DNA from: Gyromitra esculenta
Lineage: Eukaryota; Ascomycota; Pezizomycetes; Pezizales; Discinaceae
Direction of reading: 5' to 3'
Length of the DNA stretch: 64,000 nucleotides
Assembly: GCA_038503075.1 (NCBI GenBank)
Contig: JBCAML010000018.1
Coordinates: 62,001-126,000, forward strand
Part shown: one piece after another, positions 22,478-34,195 of the stretch
Numbering within the stretch: the stretch's first letter is position 1
Layout of the letters: every line of letters starts with the position of its first letter
Program-made: the position numbers and the translations under genes
Notes under the pieces: model-generated
The model's input: the letters and a program-made list of their open reading frames with translations, nothing else
Told to the model about the DNA's origin: nothing
Database searches by the model: none

Positions 22478-23373
22478 GCGTTTGTGGTTAAGCTCAGTGA
22501 TGTAACCCTAACCCGTCCAATTACCCCTCCTTGTACCACCGTACGATCGTGCAGTAGATGAGCTTCCGCGGCCGGGAGTATCGCACAGTGGCCTGAATCA
22601 TGCTAGGCGAAATGCATATGGGCATCGTTGCGGCCCTCGCAGCTCATCTCACAGTGGAGCACCTAGGCTATTTTTTAGGATATGTCAATAATATATTGGT
22701 GCTGGTGGCCACGCCTACGCCTTATCACAGCCAACTGTATAAATATTAGCAGAGCCATAAGATCATTGGTTGTTTCAATATGTCTCATTAAGCGACTTAT
22801 AGCGAGGTAGATGGTGGGATGATACCCCCTGCTTGGTCATTGACAGCCAAACGTAGATACACGCGAATTATAGCCCTAGCCCTTTTCGTGACCCTGATCC
22901 CGAGTTGGAGACGGGGATCCCTAGACAGTTAGCGTCAGTAAGGAAGCGAGCCCTAACCCAAAGCACCGGACCACCAATAACCACCAAACCGAGTTGAAGA
23001 TATCGCACCAAAATACACATAAAATTGGTAGAAGTCCTGCGAGGCGAAGGGGAAGCGCTCGGAAGCTGCGCCAGTGGCTCGAGATCAGACTCCCCTCATC
23101 GCCACGGGCGGGCGAACAAAGTCTTGCCAGGTGTTTTATTACTTGAATTCAAAACCACGAGCTAATAGTAAGTAAGAGGCTTCCGAGGTCCGGATAGCAT
23201 CGTGGGTTTTTAGCTTTTGTGTTTGTCACTTTCGTCGCAGAACAATAAATACTCGCCAACCGATTCTCTAATATAGTAGCGGCCTATTCGCAGAACGGCT
23301 CCTTAGACGAGAGCGTATTTTCGTGACTTCGGGGACAGCGGCAGTTTGCGTGGAATTTCAGAGTCACGAAATA
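22478..23373. other. Intergenic region, no feature seen
   Basis: No gene, strong repeat or structural element recognised. A single TAACCCTAACCC-like motif at about 22503 resembles telomeric sequence but is not repeated. Confidence 0.45.
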
Positions 23374-24174
23374 TCACGTGGTTTTGGCGTCAAATGTCTG
23401 CTCAATAAAGGAGCTCATCAGAAGCATGGAAGTACATCTACCAGTAATACACCTAAATTTACCGGAATATAATGTGTCGAATATCGGTTTTGCTCCAGAG
23501 AGTGTCCGATTCTCATACATTCCAGACGAACCAAATATAATTCCCACAATAATAGACCACCACAATTTCACCTCCATCCCTTCAAAGCCGGACCAAAAAA
23601 TAAACTGCGGGAACCCCTCCATTCGCCCTAGTATAGCAGTCATATCGCGCTTAACTTAAGACTGGATGCGAGGTAGCCATCTGCCGGTAATTCACCCGTC
23701 GTTTGTGTACCACTCGGTAATCTTACCTTGTTTCCAATGACTGGTGCCTCGCGTCAGATATTCGTCGAATTCGGTGTCTTGCATTTAGTAAATGAACGAC
23801 TGGTGATAGGTCCTACCCGCACAAGTTATGCTTGTACCCAGGATCCCCGCGGGGAGGGAGCAACCGCCAAGAAACCAAGGGGGTTCTCTATCTCTACACA
23901 CCTCACGGATCGTATTGTCGCTATCTTGGTAATACCCGCGAGTGCATCGTGTTTCGTGGTGACTGAATTGAACATCATTTTTGGCTGTAGAAAGTGCAGA
24001 ATGAGAAGGCCCAAAAACTATCCAGGAAATGATCATATATACACCGAGAAAAACTAGAAAAATCTTTTTTTGGGGGGAAATTTGAATATTGATGCCTGCA
24101 TAGAGTTTGTATCTCAAGGGAATATTCGTTAGGGTAATTGGTGTTGCAGATATCTTGGCTGAGGGTTTTTTCAT
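23374..24174 (-). CDS. Predicted membrane protein, two TM segments
   Basis: Three exons (24174-23817, 23777-23727, 23627-23374) can be joined in frame across introns of 39 and 99 nt to give about 220 aa. A first hydrophobic segment at about residues 38-56 (IFLVFLGVYMIISWIVFG) follows a basic N-terminus. A second lies near the third exon (WWSIIVGIIFGSSGMY). The linking part has several cysteines and an EFDEYLTRGTSHWKQG stretch. I do not recognise the family. The 39-nt intron is shorter than usual for filamentous fungi, so the exon model is tentative and the two halves could belong to different genes. Confidence 0.42.
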
Positions 24175-24284
24175 GGGGGTTGATAAGGTACCAGCAAGGT
24201 TTTGTAAGACCAGCCAAGTGTTTTGTAAGACAGAGGCGTTTCGCGCTCAATTTTAATTTGTGTAGGTTTATCCGTGCTCACACC

Positions 24285-24515
24285 ACAATAGGATTCTGGA
24301 GGTAGGAGGGATCGAACGCCGAGCAGCAGCATGAGGTACCAACTGCGAGCTTTCCACTTGGCACCAGGAAGGGTCCAGAGTTGAAGGGCACCAACGCTCT
24401 GGGTGCGTGGAATACGGTTCTTCATTCAGGGTATGCAACCCCCTACAGGGCAATAGAGTTGGATCTACTAAGGCCTATCACCAGATAATGCACTGCTGGG
24501 AGGGGTCATCTCGAG
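24285..24515 (+). repeat. Dispersed non-coding repeat, copy 2
   Basis: Aligns with 20225-20425: a GGGATCGAACGCCGAGCAGC segment (decayed second hairpin), GAGCTTTCCAC, then TTCTTCATTCAGGGTATGCA and CCCCCTACAGGGCAATAG blocks. Differences are spread over the whole length. Confidence 0.6.
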
Positions 24516-24632
24516 TACTCGTATTCTTCAAACGTTAATAGAATCCGGTAACGGGAACGTCGTGTCTCTCTTACTGGCCCACCTTCAGTGAAAATCTATT
24601 TAACGCACCACAGTGAAAATACAGTAATTGAC

Positions 24633-24870
24633 TGTTAAAGTAAGACTTACGTGTCTATCCTATGATCGAAGATGGAATACCCCGGCGCAGATAAACGGTT
24701 GTCCCAGTACGGATAAAATGTTAGGTTAGTGTGTATAGAATATTGCACCAGAACAGGTAGTGTGAGGCAGAGTACCAAGTTGAATTTTCCTCGAAGTACG
24801 AGCGTTGAGAGCAGTTTAGTTCGGTATCAATTTACACTGTTATATTACATACCAGCTATCCTCTAAGCTA
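24633..24870 (+). repeat. Solo copia LTR relic
   Basis: Starts TGTTAAAGTAAGACTTACGT and matches in order the 5' LTR of the copia element at 48278 (ACGGATAAAATGTTA, GTTTAGTTCGGTATCAAT, ACCAGCTATCC). No internal copia sequence follows, so it is a solo or truncated LTR. Confidence 0.6.
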
Positions 24871-25009
24871 CACGCGCGCTATATGGCAATCAACAGACAA
24901 CAGGAGAATTCTACAGAGTATCCATTTTATTTTCTGCTAGTTACGCCCCGCAGGACGCAGATGAATGTACCGCATATTTGAGGGATACGATTAGAGCCAA
25001 GAGTTATGG

Positions 25010-25215
25010 GGTGGAGAAATAATAAATCTCGAACCTGATTGATCAACTGATCTGACCTCTAACTAATGGGATGATGTAACCTTAACCAAATATCGGGCCT
25101 TTCCGGCACTCTGCAGGGCCCCACCGAGATGTATTGGCTATTGCAACTAGGGTGAGTGAGAAGTCATCGAACGCCGCCCAGCTGCAGGAGGTCCCGAATC
25201 CTAAACTTGTTATTT
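25010..25215 (+). repeat. Dispersed non-coding repeat, copy 3
   Basis: Matches the left half of copy 1: CTGATTGATCAACTGATCTGACC against CTGATTGGTCAATCGATCTGACC at 20070, AACCAAATATCGGG against CTAATATCAGG, and a CATCGAACGCCGCCCAGCTG segment. Strongly diverged. Confidence 0.45.
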
Positions 25216-25998
25216 AGTGTGGCCTATATATAGGTCTTAGCAAACTGTACATTAAGGTCGTACTCATCTTGAATGGAAAACTGAACTATTATCCGATGAG
25301 ACTTTTTGCGCACGAATACAGTGCTTGCGAATAGCATACACCAGTTTAAGGTTTGCTGCTTCAGAGTATTCGGTGGCTTTTTCACAGGCTTAAGCTCAAC
25401 GGTTTTTATCTAGTCCATCACAGTCCAGGCTAGTCACCACTGCGCCCACCAAGCCCTGTTCGATATTGCTGTAATACACAGCTTCCGGCAGAATTACTGC
25501 AGAATAGTGGTAACTCAGGATCTGAAGCGCTCATTGGTCTTCTAGGCTCATTGGAAGGGTTTTGGCAGCGGTATTGGCTACTCTACCCTGCGTGGGACGC
25601 CCTCCCACCTTCGTTTTTCTAAAGTAATTCTACCATAGACTGTATGACAAAGTGATTCATGTGCCTCGACGCCTTGTTGGTGCTCCCTACTGAAACCGGA
25701 TGCGTTTGCATCTCAATAGTACTTCATTGCCTATTGTTTGTCCGGCGGCTATTCGGGCTGTGTAGCAGCAGCCTTGGATGCCAGCCTGGTATTTCTTATT
25801 TGAACTCTTCTACTGGCTGAACCGCTTTATATATCGAAACTGTTTTCGCCTCTACGATCTACCTCGTTCTGTATCCGAAGCCTGAAAATACTCGATCGTG
25901 GTCAAAACTCCAACACTACATATAGAGAAGATCTTAAATTGTTAAAACTTAAAATCGGATATATCGCATTCCTAGCTCACCCTATCTAGATATTTGGG
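25216..25998. other. Intergenic region, no supported gene
   Basis: No gene recognised. The last about 100 bp before 25999 should hold the promoter of the next gene; no clear TATA box was singled out. Confidence 0.4.
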
Positions 25999-26697
25999 AT
26001 GACACCTCCGATATTATATCGTGCATTCGACAGATATTCTTCCGGTATAAATTCTCGCTATGGCTTCGAATCCGGGCTAGAGGAACCCCACCCCAGCTGG
26101 GTCCCCTCAGATCGGGAAAGTTTACAAGCGCACTTTGACTGGCATAATCGCGAGCCCACTCCTTGGATCTCAACTACTGATGATTTACTTCGAGCGATCA
26201 AGCATGCCATCCTCATCGCCAACTCCACCGACCCTTACATCGCAGTTATAAATACGCGTAATTGCAGTTCCTGTGAGTTCGAATTGGCAGCAGACCTCGC
26301 AGAATATCATGGCCTCGCAGTCCTGCCCTGGCACAATAACGAGTACCTCTTCCGGTGGAGAATACCTGAAAAGGCAATTGTTTGCTGCCTTTCTATACAA
26401 ACCCTAGCGGACCGTGGATTGTTTGAAATGATCCCGGCAATTCTTGCAGATGGAAGTGTTCCTAAATGTAAAGAGATTATCAGGGAAGAATGGATGCGGG
26501 TACGATCAAGGTCACGGTATCTACAGCAAGTTGGGTACAAAGCGGCAGAGGTTGCGTGTATTTTTGGATTTGGAATACACACAGGTTATATTGGTATGGA
26601 GGTTGCAGAGTGGCTGGAGAGCAATGTTGGGGATATCATTATCACGACGTATAACGAGGAAATCAATGAGATGCGCGAACATACGCGTTTTGACTAA
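25999..26697 (+). CDS. DUF7587-like, possible ADP-ribosyltransferase-fold protein
   Basis: Single-exon frame of 232 aa. The start has an LYRAFDRYSSGINSRYGF segment and about 50 residues later TPWISTTDDLLRAIKHA. This pairing (aromatic-Arg near the N-terminus, then a Ser-Thr-Thr strand followed by a helix) is the pattern of fungal DUF7587 proteins, which resemble the R-S-E arrangement of ADP-ribosyltransferase folds. A third block, NEYLFRWRIPEKAI, follows. I cannot assign the catalytic glutamate with confidence, so activity is not claimed. No signal peptide or membrane segment. Frame, length and composition support a real gene. Confidence 0.66.
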   Translation: MTPPILYRAFDRYSSGINSRYGFESGLEEPHPSWVPSDRESLQAHFDWHNREPTPWISTTDDLLRAIKHAILIANSTDPYIAVINTRNCSSCEFELAADLAEYHGLAVLPWHNNEYLFRWRIPEKAIVCCLSIQTLADRGLFEMIPAILADGSVPKCKEIIREEWMRVRSRSRYLQQVGYKAAEVACIFGFGIHTGYIGMEVAEWLESNVGDIIITTYNEEINEMREHTRFD

Positions 26698-26837
26698 TTT
26701 TGGAATAGAATTGGTAAGTGTTGCATATTATTTGATTCTGCCATGTCTAGTATAATTGAATCATCCGAAGGTCTAAGAATATACCCATTTTAGGAATCTT
26801 TTTGGTTTAGTAATATTGAGGTCTCAGTCCACTCGAA

Positions 26838-26975
26838 ATGGTCAATCACGAATGGTGGGCGAATGAGATTCATGGGATATATGTTGAGTACAGTGAGGAT
26901 TTTGATGCTTCTCGAGTGTTATATCATATCGTAGCGGAAATTGAGGGGATCGATGGGGTTGGTGCCGGTAGTTAG
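26838..26975 (+). CDS. Small acidic open frame, 45 aa
   Basis: ATG at 26838, stop at 26973. The peptide is acidic and aromatic (EWWANEIHGIYVEYSEDFD). It lies 140 bp downstream of the DUF7587-like gene on the same strand. It could be a small gene, an exon, or chance. Confidence 0.25.
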   Translation: MVNHEWWANEIHGIYVEYSEDFDASRVLYHIVAEIEGIDGVGAGS

Positions 26976-27953
26976 TCATGCAGCCGCAGGAAATCGGTTC
27001 TATTTTAAATATCGCCCTTTAAACCCTAATCGTGTCACGATGAGATGTGGTGCAATATTTTCAGCTTTTGGCCTTCTGCCTATGTGCTTCAATGCGGGTC
27101 TGCGGGCTGGGGGTGTCTGGGTCTTCCAAAGGAGTCTCGAGAAGATTTCACGATATTTGGTTTTCTGTGCTGCGCGTCACTGTTCTTCACGATTGCCGTC
27201 TCGCAGTGTATCTGCTCAGCGAATGGTAATGATTGATAAGCTTTCATGGCCGTAAAATATATACGCTTCGTGCAGTACTCATTTCACTTATGTAATTAAC
27301 GGATTACTATTGAGGAGTAATCATTGATAGTATATTTAATTAGCATTTCGTATAACATGCACGACATATCGGACGACCCCACAAGGCTAGACCTTGCCTA
27401 GCCCAGCTATTCTACTGACATAATCTGTTGGGAAATGGCGAGCATAGTTTATTCAAGCAACATAGATAAACCTGCACATAGCTGGGGCTAAATTGTATGA
27501 AAAAGTGTTATAGCTAGATAGAATTACATGAGTTAGGTTTTTCGGTGGGATGCAAAGCAATAGAATAGATCAGGTGCCTTACCTAACCCACCCTTTGTTT
27601 GTTACACTGACTTCTCTCCTTACGCACCCGTATGAGCTCACGGCGCGAGTTCAAAGGATATTCTATACACCGTCCCACCATTGCAAGCCACCAAACAGAA
27701 AAGTACTATGGATGTGGGCTGGAGCCCTAAAGATCTGTCCATCATGTGTGTGACCTACTAACTGTAAGAAGTCGCCATGATTACTGTTGAAGTACGAAGA
27801 GCTTATAGTGTGCAGCAAGAATCAATTGATTGAATAGAGCAAGCGATCGAAAACAGATGACCGTTGAAGTCTATATATATACAACTATTCGCGCTAACAT
27901 GCTTAGTCATGTAATAAGCTAACCCAAACTAGTTCCTGCGATATCACGAAAGC
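26976..27953. other. Intergenic region, no supported gene
   Basis: No feature recognised beyond short chance frames. Confidence 0.4.
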
Positions 27954-29650
27954 CTAATTCCAACAATTACGACTATTAAAGTTAGCGTGAGCCGCGTTGT
28001 TGAGTAGCAGCTGTGCTATTGTTGCACTTCCTCTCACGGTGGACAAATTCAATGCGTTAACGTTACGCTCTTGGCCTGCCACAACGAACTCGCAACTCAC
28101 ATTCGCTCTACTGGCTAATAATATGCGCACAGCCTTTTTGAAATCTCTATATACTGCCGCACCCAAGGCGCTGCCATATCTTTCATCTCAAGCGTTGACA
28201 TAGGCTCCTTTAGCCAATAGCGCCTGTATGCATGACGGTGTTTGAACCAGTGAGCCTTGATAGGCCGCGATACTCAAAGAAATACCCAGCATCCCCGCTG
28301 GAGCATTGACATTCGCTCCACAGTCCAAAAGAATCTACACCAGCAATTTGTGGCCATTAGAAACAGCGGTTTGTAAAACGTTATTAAGGTCCCCCTCCTG
28401 AGCATTGATATCGGCTCCATACACAATAGTATTTGAACCGTACTTTCGTTCGGTGTGTGTAAGGCGCTATAGCCGTCTTCATCTACGCCGTTGATATCGG
28501 CTCCCCTGTTTAAAAGAAGATACACCATCTATTCAAAGCCTCTAGCGATGGAAGCTAGCATTGCGCCGTTATCGTGCTCTCCCTGAATTTCGATCTTCGC
28601 TCCTCTACCCAGAAGAAACCTCATGATCGATTCCAGCTTCAGAATTTTTCAGTGAATAGTGGGATGCGTATACCTTCTTTTTACTCTGCTTCCAAAAGCT
28701 CCTTGGAAAGTGGCCTCTCATGCTTCGTGATAGCAGCTGTCCGAAGGACGATATCGATGTGACTACGAATTGGTTATTCGGTTCGTTAGAATTCTCTTCA
28801 AACGGATCTCACGTGATCCTTAGAAAAATGCGAAATGATAGCCAACCTATAAGAATCAACCAGTGTTGATTTCACAAGAGCAGTTATTTGGCTCTCTTGA
28901 ATGAGTATACCATGTCATCTTGGCTAGGACTTACGATTTTAATTTATATTCTTGCCCACAAAAGCGTTCCGTGCCGTCCTAAAAAAAACTTGAGCAAGCC
29001 TCCATAAGCAGAAGACAGAGGCTATATTCGTTACGAGCCGCTCTTGTATCTATGTAAGTGGCTCTAAAGCGCTATGTATGTCTGTTGTCCTTTCTTAGAG
29101 TCTCGAAAATACTCCGCATGCTGCGAAAGATATCCTAAATGGCCTGCCAGATCGCCCATCATCTTCGGTAGTCTGTTAACAAAGAGAGCGAACTTAAGTC
29201 CAAGCTATAATGCATTACCGAAGCTTAGTACAGTCAGTATTCCCCTAAATAATAAAATATGCTAATCTTTGACGACTCGTGCCCTCTCGACAGCAACATG
29301 CCCTATAGAATTAGAGATATTAGCTCTGACGCACCTGCACAATAAGCTTTAAAATTCCCACAGCGAGTGATGAGAGCCCAGGACTGTGCCCAATCATTAC
29401 TGGTAATGGTCTCATATATGCATTTACAACTTTCAAAATCCCTTCCATCTGTAGTAGTACCCACAGCCGTGATCGAATTTTCTAACTATGAGTCTCGTCG
29501 TAAGTTTTGATTGAGGATATAAGGAATTCGGGCGTGTTGGTGCTACTGCCAGCTATAATCGCTTTCTGCTCCTCAGGTGACAGACTATCTGTATGGATCT
29601 TTAACGCCGATACAAAAGCGGACAGTAAAATAGTCTTAGTGGGGACGATA
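27954..29650 (-). pseudogene. Decayed NLR-like N-terminal domain plus ankyrin gene
   Basis: On the minus strand, 29630-29370 reads SLSPEEQKAIIAG, STNTPEFLISSIKTYDETH and MEGILKVVNAYM. This is the helical N-terminal domain common on fungal NACHT/ankyrin proteins. After an intron-like gap, 29190-29000 continues with MMGDLAGHLGYLSQHAEYF. Ankyrin units (GADINGVDEDGYSALH, ILLDCGANVNAPAG, VRILLASRANV) follow from about 28600 to 27954. No NACHT ATPase domain lies between, so it was a short receptor-like protein or a NACHT-less derivative. It is broken: in-frame TAG at 28530-28532 and 28335-28337, TGA at 28188-28190, a TAG within the N-terminal domain, and frame slips. The three ankyrin stops fit CAG-to-TAG or CGA-to-TGA change. 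Confidence 0.8.
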
Positions 29651-31255
29651 ATGTGGATGGTGCCGGTGGAGCACTAGACGATCTCTCTGAAAGACAATTT
29701 AGCTCTTACTAACGATATAGATTTACGGACATGTTCGGAGGTTGGGACTGGGTTCCAACAGGATGCAGGACTGGGCGGGGTGGCCTTGAGATTTGTCTAC
29801 CAGAAAAGCGACCGAATCGTTCTCTGACGTACAATGATGAAGGCATCAAAGAATTTAACCTTCAGTATTTTTCGTATTTAGTGAACCGATCGTGAACCTT
29901 GTAGAAGCGGATAGTAGTCAGTATAAGTTAGGGAGCGTGCAGGCTATGGCAGCAGTGGAGATGCGGGTATTTGTGGTACTTACTGGATTAGGAGAAATGA
30001 CCCGAACACTCATTAATACGTGTATGCCACTTTTCTAATAATCCACTGTGGCTATTTCTCAGTGGTTTTGGAATCTAAGAATAATAGCGTCTGGTGTCGC
30101 CGGAACCCATGAAGAGCCAGGTCTGGGGCAAACAAGGGAGAGGTTATAGAATGTATGGAGATCCGAGCCTATAGACCTCAAGAACAGAACTGGATATAAT
30201 AGGAAGCGAGGTCTTAATCAAGCATAGAACAGCAGAAGGTACCTGTAGATATCCGAATGCATAGACAAAACTACACTGCCATTATCAGGTGGATTATTAA
30301 TATATTCACTATCACTTTACCATTATCTTTCATTGACATCTCTACTTTGTACTTCCCGTATCGTACATAGATTTCCAAGCTGTTCTATTCGATTTATACC
30401 TTAATAATTCAAAACAAGTCCCGGGTTGTCGAGCACAGAGCCGAGCGAGTTTCTCAATAAAAAACCAAGACCAGGCGGCGTTGAGGGAGCATGGAGAGCC
30501 ATATATGAAGCAAAAGCAGATCAAGAACTAGAGAATACCGAGCTCCGAACCGCTTTCGTGTAAGTTTCTCTTCGCTTTCTCTAAATAACTGAATATATAT
30601 ATGCATTGCTTCGCCGATGAGTTTCTTAGTACAACCGATTGAAAAGTATGAATTTTTACGACAGTAAGTGGCGTTTTAGCTTCCTTGGGAGATGTAGCTT
30701 TACTCGTTGCAATTGTAGACGGAGAAGCGCTCTCCCCACACATGATGTCTCTTATAATTAACTCGGCGGATTCCTAGCATTAATATATCTCCCCTCGCAG
30801 CTTCGGTTATCGTTACACGGAAGTACAGCTGTTACCAGAATTCGATAGAGCATATATACGCATTATCAATTTAAAGAAGTGAATAATTCAATCCCCACTT
30901 CACGAAATATTTGGGAACGAGCGAGTGACCATTCGACAGCGGAAGACATGCTACCTGTGCCTAGCAGACACTATCTAAGGCCATACGCCTAGATCGATTA
31001 GACCTGTCTCGGAAATAAATTTAGGCTTGGGCCTGATTCGTCTTGCTCTACGTTTAACCAGACACACGCGCCCGCTTTCGTGATTAACTAGCCATGGCTA
31101 AGAGAGAAAGAAAAAAAAAAGTATTATATTTCTAAGGCATCTATGCTATCATTTGAAGCCCGTGGAAGATAAGTAAATGCATCCCTCCCCCAAAAAATAT
31201 TTGAAAAAAATAAAATAATAAAAGCAATTCAATGCAAAGTTCTCCCGCAAAAACC
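29651..31255. other. Intergenic region, no supported gene
   Basis: May hold the decayed 5' end of the ankyrin pseudogene. Two short minus-strand frames (30342-30524, 30528-30743) abut but show no family signature. A/T homopolymer runs occur at about 31107-31220. Confidence 0.4.
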
Positions 31256-31669
31256 CTATGCCGAGACATTTCGTCGCTCGCTGCAGCTAGTGGCTTCATA
31301 CACCTCATTTTGTTCGTTCGCTAGAAAGATTAGTATATCTTCCATTTTCTCGGCCTTTTTGAGCAAGACCAACTGGAACTCCCTATCTTTGATAACTTGA
31401 TCACTAGTCATTCCTCTAGGAACGCGTACGAACTGATGAAGATAGAAAGGGATACGTTTCAAGCTTTCTTTCGCACGCTTTTTCAAGCTGTTCAGTTCTG
31501 CAAGTTCCTTGGCTCCCAGTTCGGATATTTTGACGCCCTGCTTGAGATATGGCTCAAAGAGCTGATTTATTTCATCCTGTACGGGAATAAACCGCCATGA
31601 TTCGTTGATCGAAACATCAATCCACCGGTGTATTGTGCCGTCGTCGCTTGTTTTGAAATTAATTGACAT
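31256..31669 (-). CDS. Hypothetical 137-aa helical protein
   Basis: Single frame starting at the ATG at 31669 (MSINFKTSDDGTIHRW). The frame is open further upstream, but that part is AT-rich and untranslated-like. The protein is mostly charged helix (ELGAKELAELNSLKKRAKESLKR; VLLKKAEKMEDILIFLANEQNE) with no signal peptide or membrane segment. I do not recognise a family. Size and helix/acid pattern are loosely like the two small proteins at 34196 and 36945, but I see no sequence match. Confidence 0.5.
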   Translation of the reverse strand: MSINFKTSDDGTIHRWIDVSINESWRFIPVQDEINQLFEPYLKQGVKISELGAKELAELNSLKKRAKESLKRIPFYLHQFVRVPRGMTSDQVIKDREFQLVLLKKAEKMEDILIFLANEQNEVYEATSCSERRNVSA

Positions 31670-34027
31670 CGTTATCTGATATGTAAACAAATACGAGGGA
31701 TAAATATGATATATAGTTTGTGGTGTAAAAAGGCTGTGGAAGGTATAGGTCAATAGGGTGTGGGTGTCGAGGTTTGTCTGAGTCGACGTCTTGTGTGAAG
31801 GGGGTCTGGGGTATCAGTGATCTGGAGTTGAATTTATACCAACGATAATCTCAAGGTGGAATTCTAAGCATAAAGCACCCCGAGCACGCTCTAGTCAGGC
31901 CACCGTATGGCTGGCTACATGCAATATAAAGCAAGATAAGATGAGGCAAGCAACCGCGTCCAAACGCCCGCCTGCCATACTAATTCTGCAGCATTCCCTG
32001 ATTGGCCTGCCGGTTATCTTCGAGGTACAATAATTCAATTCTCTACCGCCGCATGCCCATATAGCACCCACTCGCCCATTCTATTTCCAAGTCCTGCGCT
32101 ATCGCTATCTATGGTGCGACTCGATCACCTCGTCCTCGACACCGAAAACCCCAACAAGAGTTTCATCGCCCCATTCAACGGCCTACCAAGACAGAATTCG
32201 CTACCGGCGAATTCACCTTCTCCAAGATTGGGAAATTCTCCTAGCGCCCCTAACCCGGCTTGCGTCCCCACAATATCATTTCCATCCCCCACACGACGCA
32301 TTGCAACTATGTCGCCACTACGAGCCAACCGCTTTCGATCTCCCGAGGATAGTTCGAGGGCACACGAGCCGCTTTACAAACACGCGAGTTCCTCGAACGC
32401 GGTCCAGGATGATTGGAATGTATCTGGGATCGTCATGGCCAAAGCTCAAGCCGTAGGACTGGTGTCTTGTCAAACGGCCCAAAGATGGAATACAAAGCGT
32501 CAGTTCACCGTGTAGTTAAATAATGGTGTACTACCTACAACAGTCGCAAGAAATACTGCGCTTCCTACAATGCGGTCTATGCGAGAAACCGAGGATATCC
32601 GGAGCTGACATTTGAGGCACCGGTAAAGCAGACGTTGTCTATGTCGGGTATAAGGCCAGGCTTAGGTGGTGCTTGAAGAGAGTACCCGTATGTCGCTCGA
32701 GGCAAGTAGTCGTTGGGTTGTTTCTTCGAGTAGAGGGGGCGCGTGATTAAGAATAATAGCGCCAGAGCTAGGGTTCGCAGACGTTGACTATCTACCAGTA
32801 AGGATGAAGGACTACCTGGATACGGAGTGAAGCAGGATAGGGACCACCAGAGATAGACTATCGGGGTACGTACTCAGTGTCAACCCGTGAAGTTGCACAC
32901 GCTGTAGCCATGATTCCAAGCCCGAGTGAATGGATGGTGAAAAAGCCCTTCGCAATGGGGTCACATGTGTATTCGGAGATGATTCCAGATAGTTCATACC
33001 GTGCTTTCAACCTCATTATCCCAAGCTACGCTACGCAGGTCTCGTCCTAGGCTCCTAAAGTCACTTTTCAATCACAATTCTCGCCCCGATTTCGTTTAGT
33101 GCTTTCTACTCTGGGTGTTCTTATGTGTATAGCTGGGTAGTAGCAATAAGATGCTATTCGGGTTGTGAGTAGATATCCATACTTCGTTAGAGTATCGATA
33201 CATCAATCTAACAATCCCGAGGTCCTACTTAATAAAATTGTAGGACGTACAAGGTAAGCAGGACGGCTGGTGTTTGAGAGATAACTGTGTAAATTAACAA
33301 TGAACCAAACTATGGTGGACGAAGCGATTGACGTGTACCAATTATTGGGGAGTAATAGAAAAATATCCTCTCTACTTATGATATGTTTTAAACCAACCAT
33401 TAAATCTCTTGTAGGCTCTTTATAAACGGTCGGTTATAGCCTATTTATTGAGAGTGATTGCACAATGCTATAAGACTTTGAAACTGGTAGTTTTCTATGG
33501 AGATTGTGGGGGGAAAAGGGAGAAATGCAACACCATGAGGCCTCAGCTAGGCAGGGCGAAAATATAGGCCTACACCCCGCCCCGTCGGGGCAATAACTGG
33601 CAGGGCCCCGTCGGGGCCCCATCAATCAACACATGTTAATGTAGGTTAATGGGGTGGATGATTTACTTTCGCCCCGCGCCGACAGTGTGCACAGACTCGG
33701 ACCGCCCCGCCCCAAGACCAACACTAAGTATTTTTTGTTACCCTAGTGTTTTTATACAGGTATCAAATAGCTTATTTATAAACTTATTAGCTTTATTTGA
33801 AGGCTACAAATTTCAGACCTAGCTAAACCTTTATATAGAGATTGAACTGTAGATATAGTTTTTGCTTTAGTTATGTGTATTGATGCCAGTGGGTAAAATA
33901 TATTGTAATTGTTTGACCCATTGGATAGATGTATCGATTAATTTGTTAACATATAATAGTTATAGAATGTTACTTAATATTGTAGGTACCATACATGGAT
34001 ACAATGCACCTGTGTTGTTTAATATGC
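31670..34027. other. Intergenic region
   Basis: A GC-rich stretch at 32111-32515 holds an open frame without recognisable domains. GC-rich hairpins at 33579-33619 sit next to a very AT-rich tract (33720-34190) that leads into the promoter of the next gene. Confidence 0.4.
33579..33619. repeat. Paired GCCCCGTCGGGGC palindromes
   Basis: Two copies of a GC palindrome with a one-base centre: GCCCCGTCGGGGC at 33579-33591 and a longer version at 33603-33619 (arms GGGCCCCG/CGGGGCCC). A related GCCCCGCGCCGAC occurs near 33670. They form strong cruciform or hairpin structures in otherwise AT-rich DNA. Confidence 0.7.
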
Positions 34028-34036
34028 TATAAATAA
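34028..34036 (+). promoter_or_regulatory. TATA box of the 34196 gene
   Basis: TATAAATAA lies 168 bp upstream of the ATG. The identical nonamer occurs upstream of the paralogue at 37459-37467, and the leader that follows is also similar between the two genes. Confidence 0.65.
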
Positions 34037-34195
34037 GGCGACTGTATGATTTTAGATCTATTCCACATCACAAATTAGCTGTCAACACTCACATCTACAG
34101 AAAACTACACTTCCTAAACAATAAATTTTAGTTTTCTGAACACCACAACCTTTTAGCTCAATCAAGTATTTTCCCTCTCCTACAAAATCAATAAA

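Noticed and set aside
32111..32515. 134-codon plus frame in a GC-rich patch, with another frame reading KTEFATGEFTFSKIGKFS
   Set aside because: Neither frame is long enough or recognisable. It may be a decayed gene but I cannot support a call.
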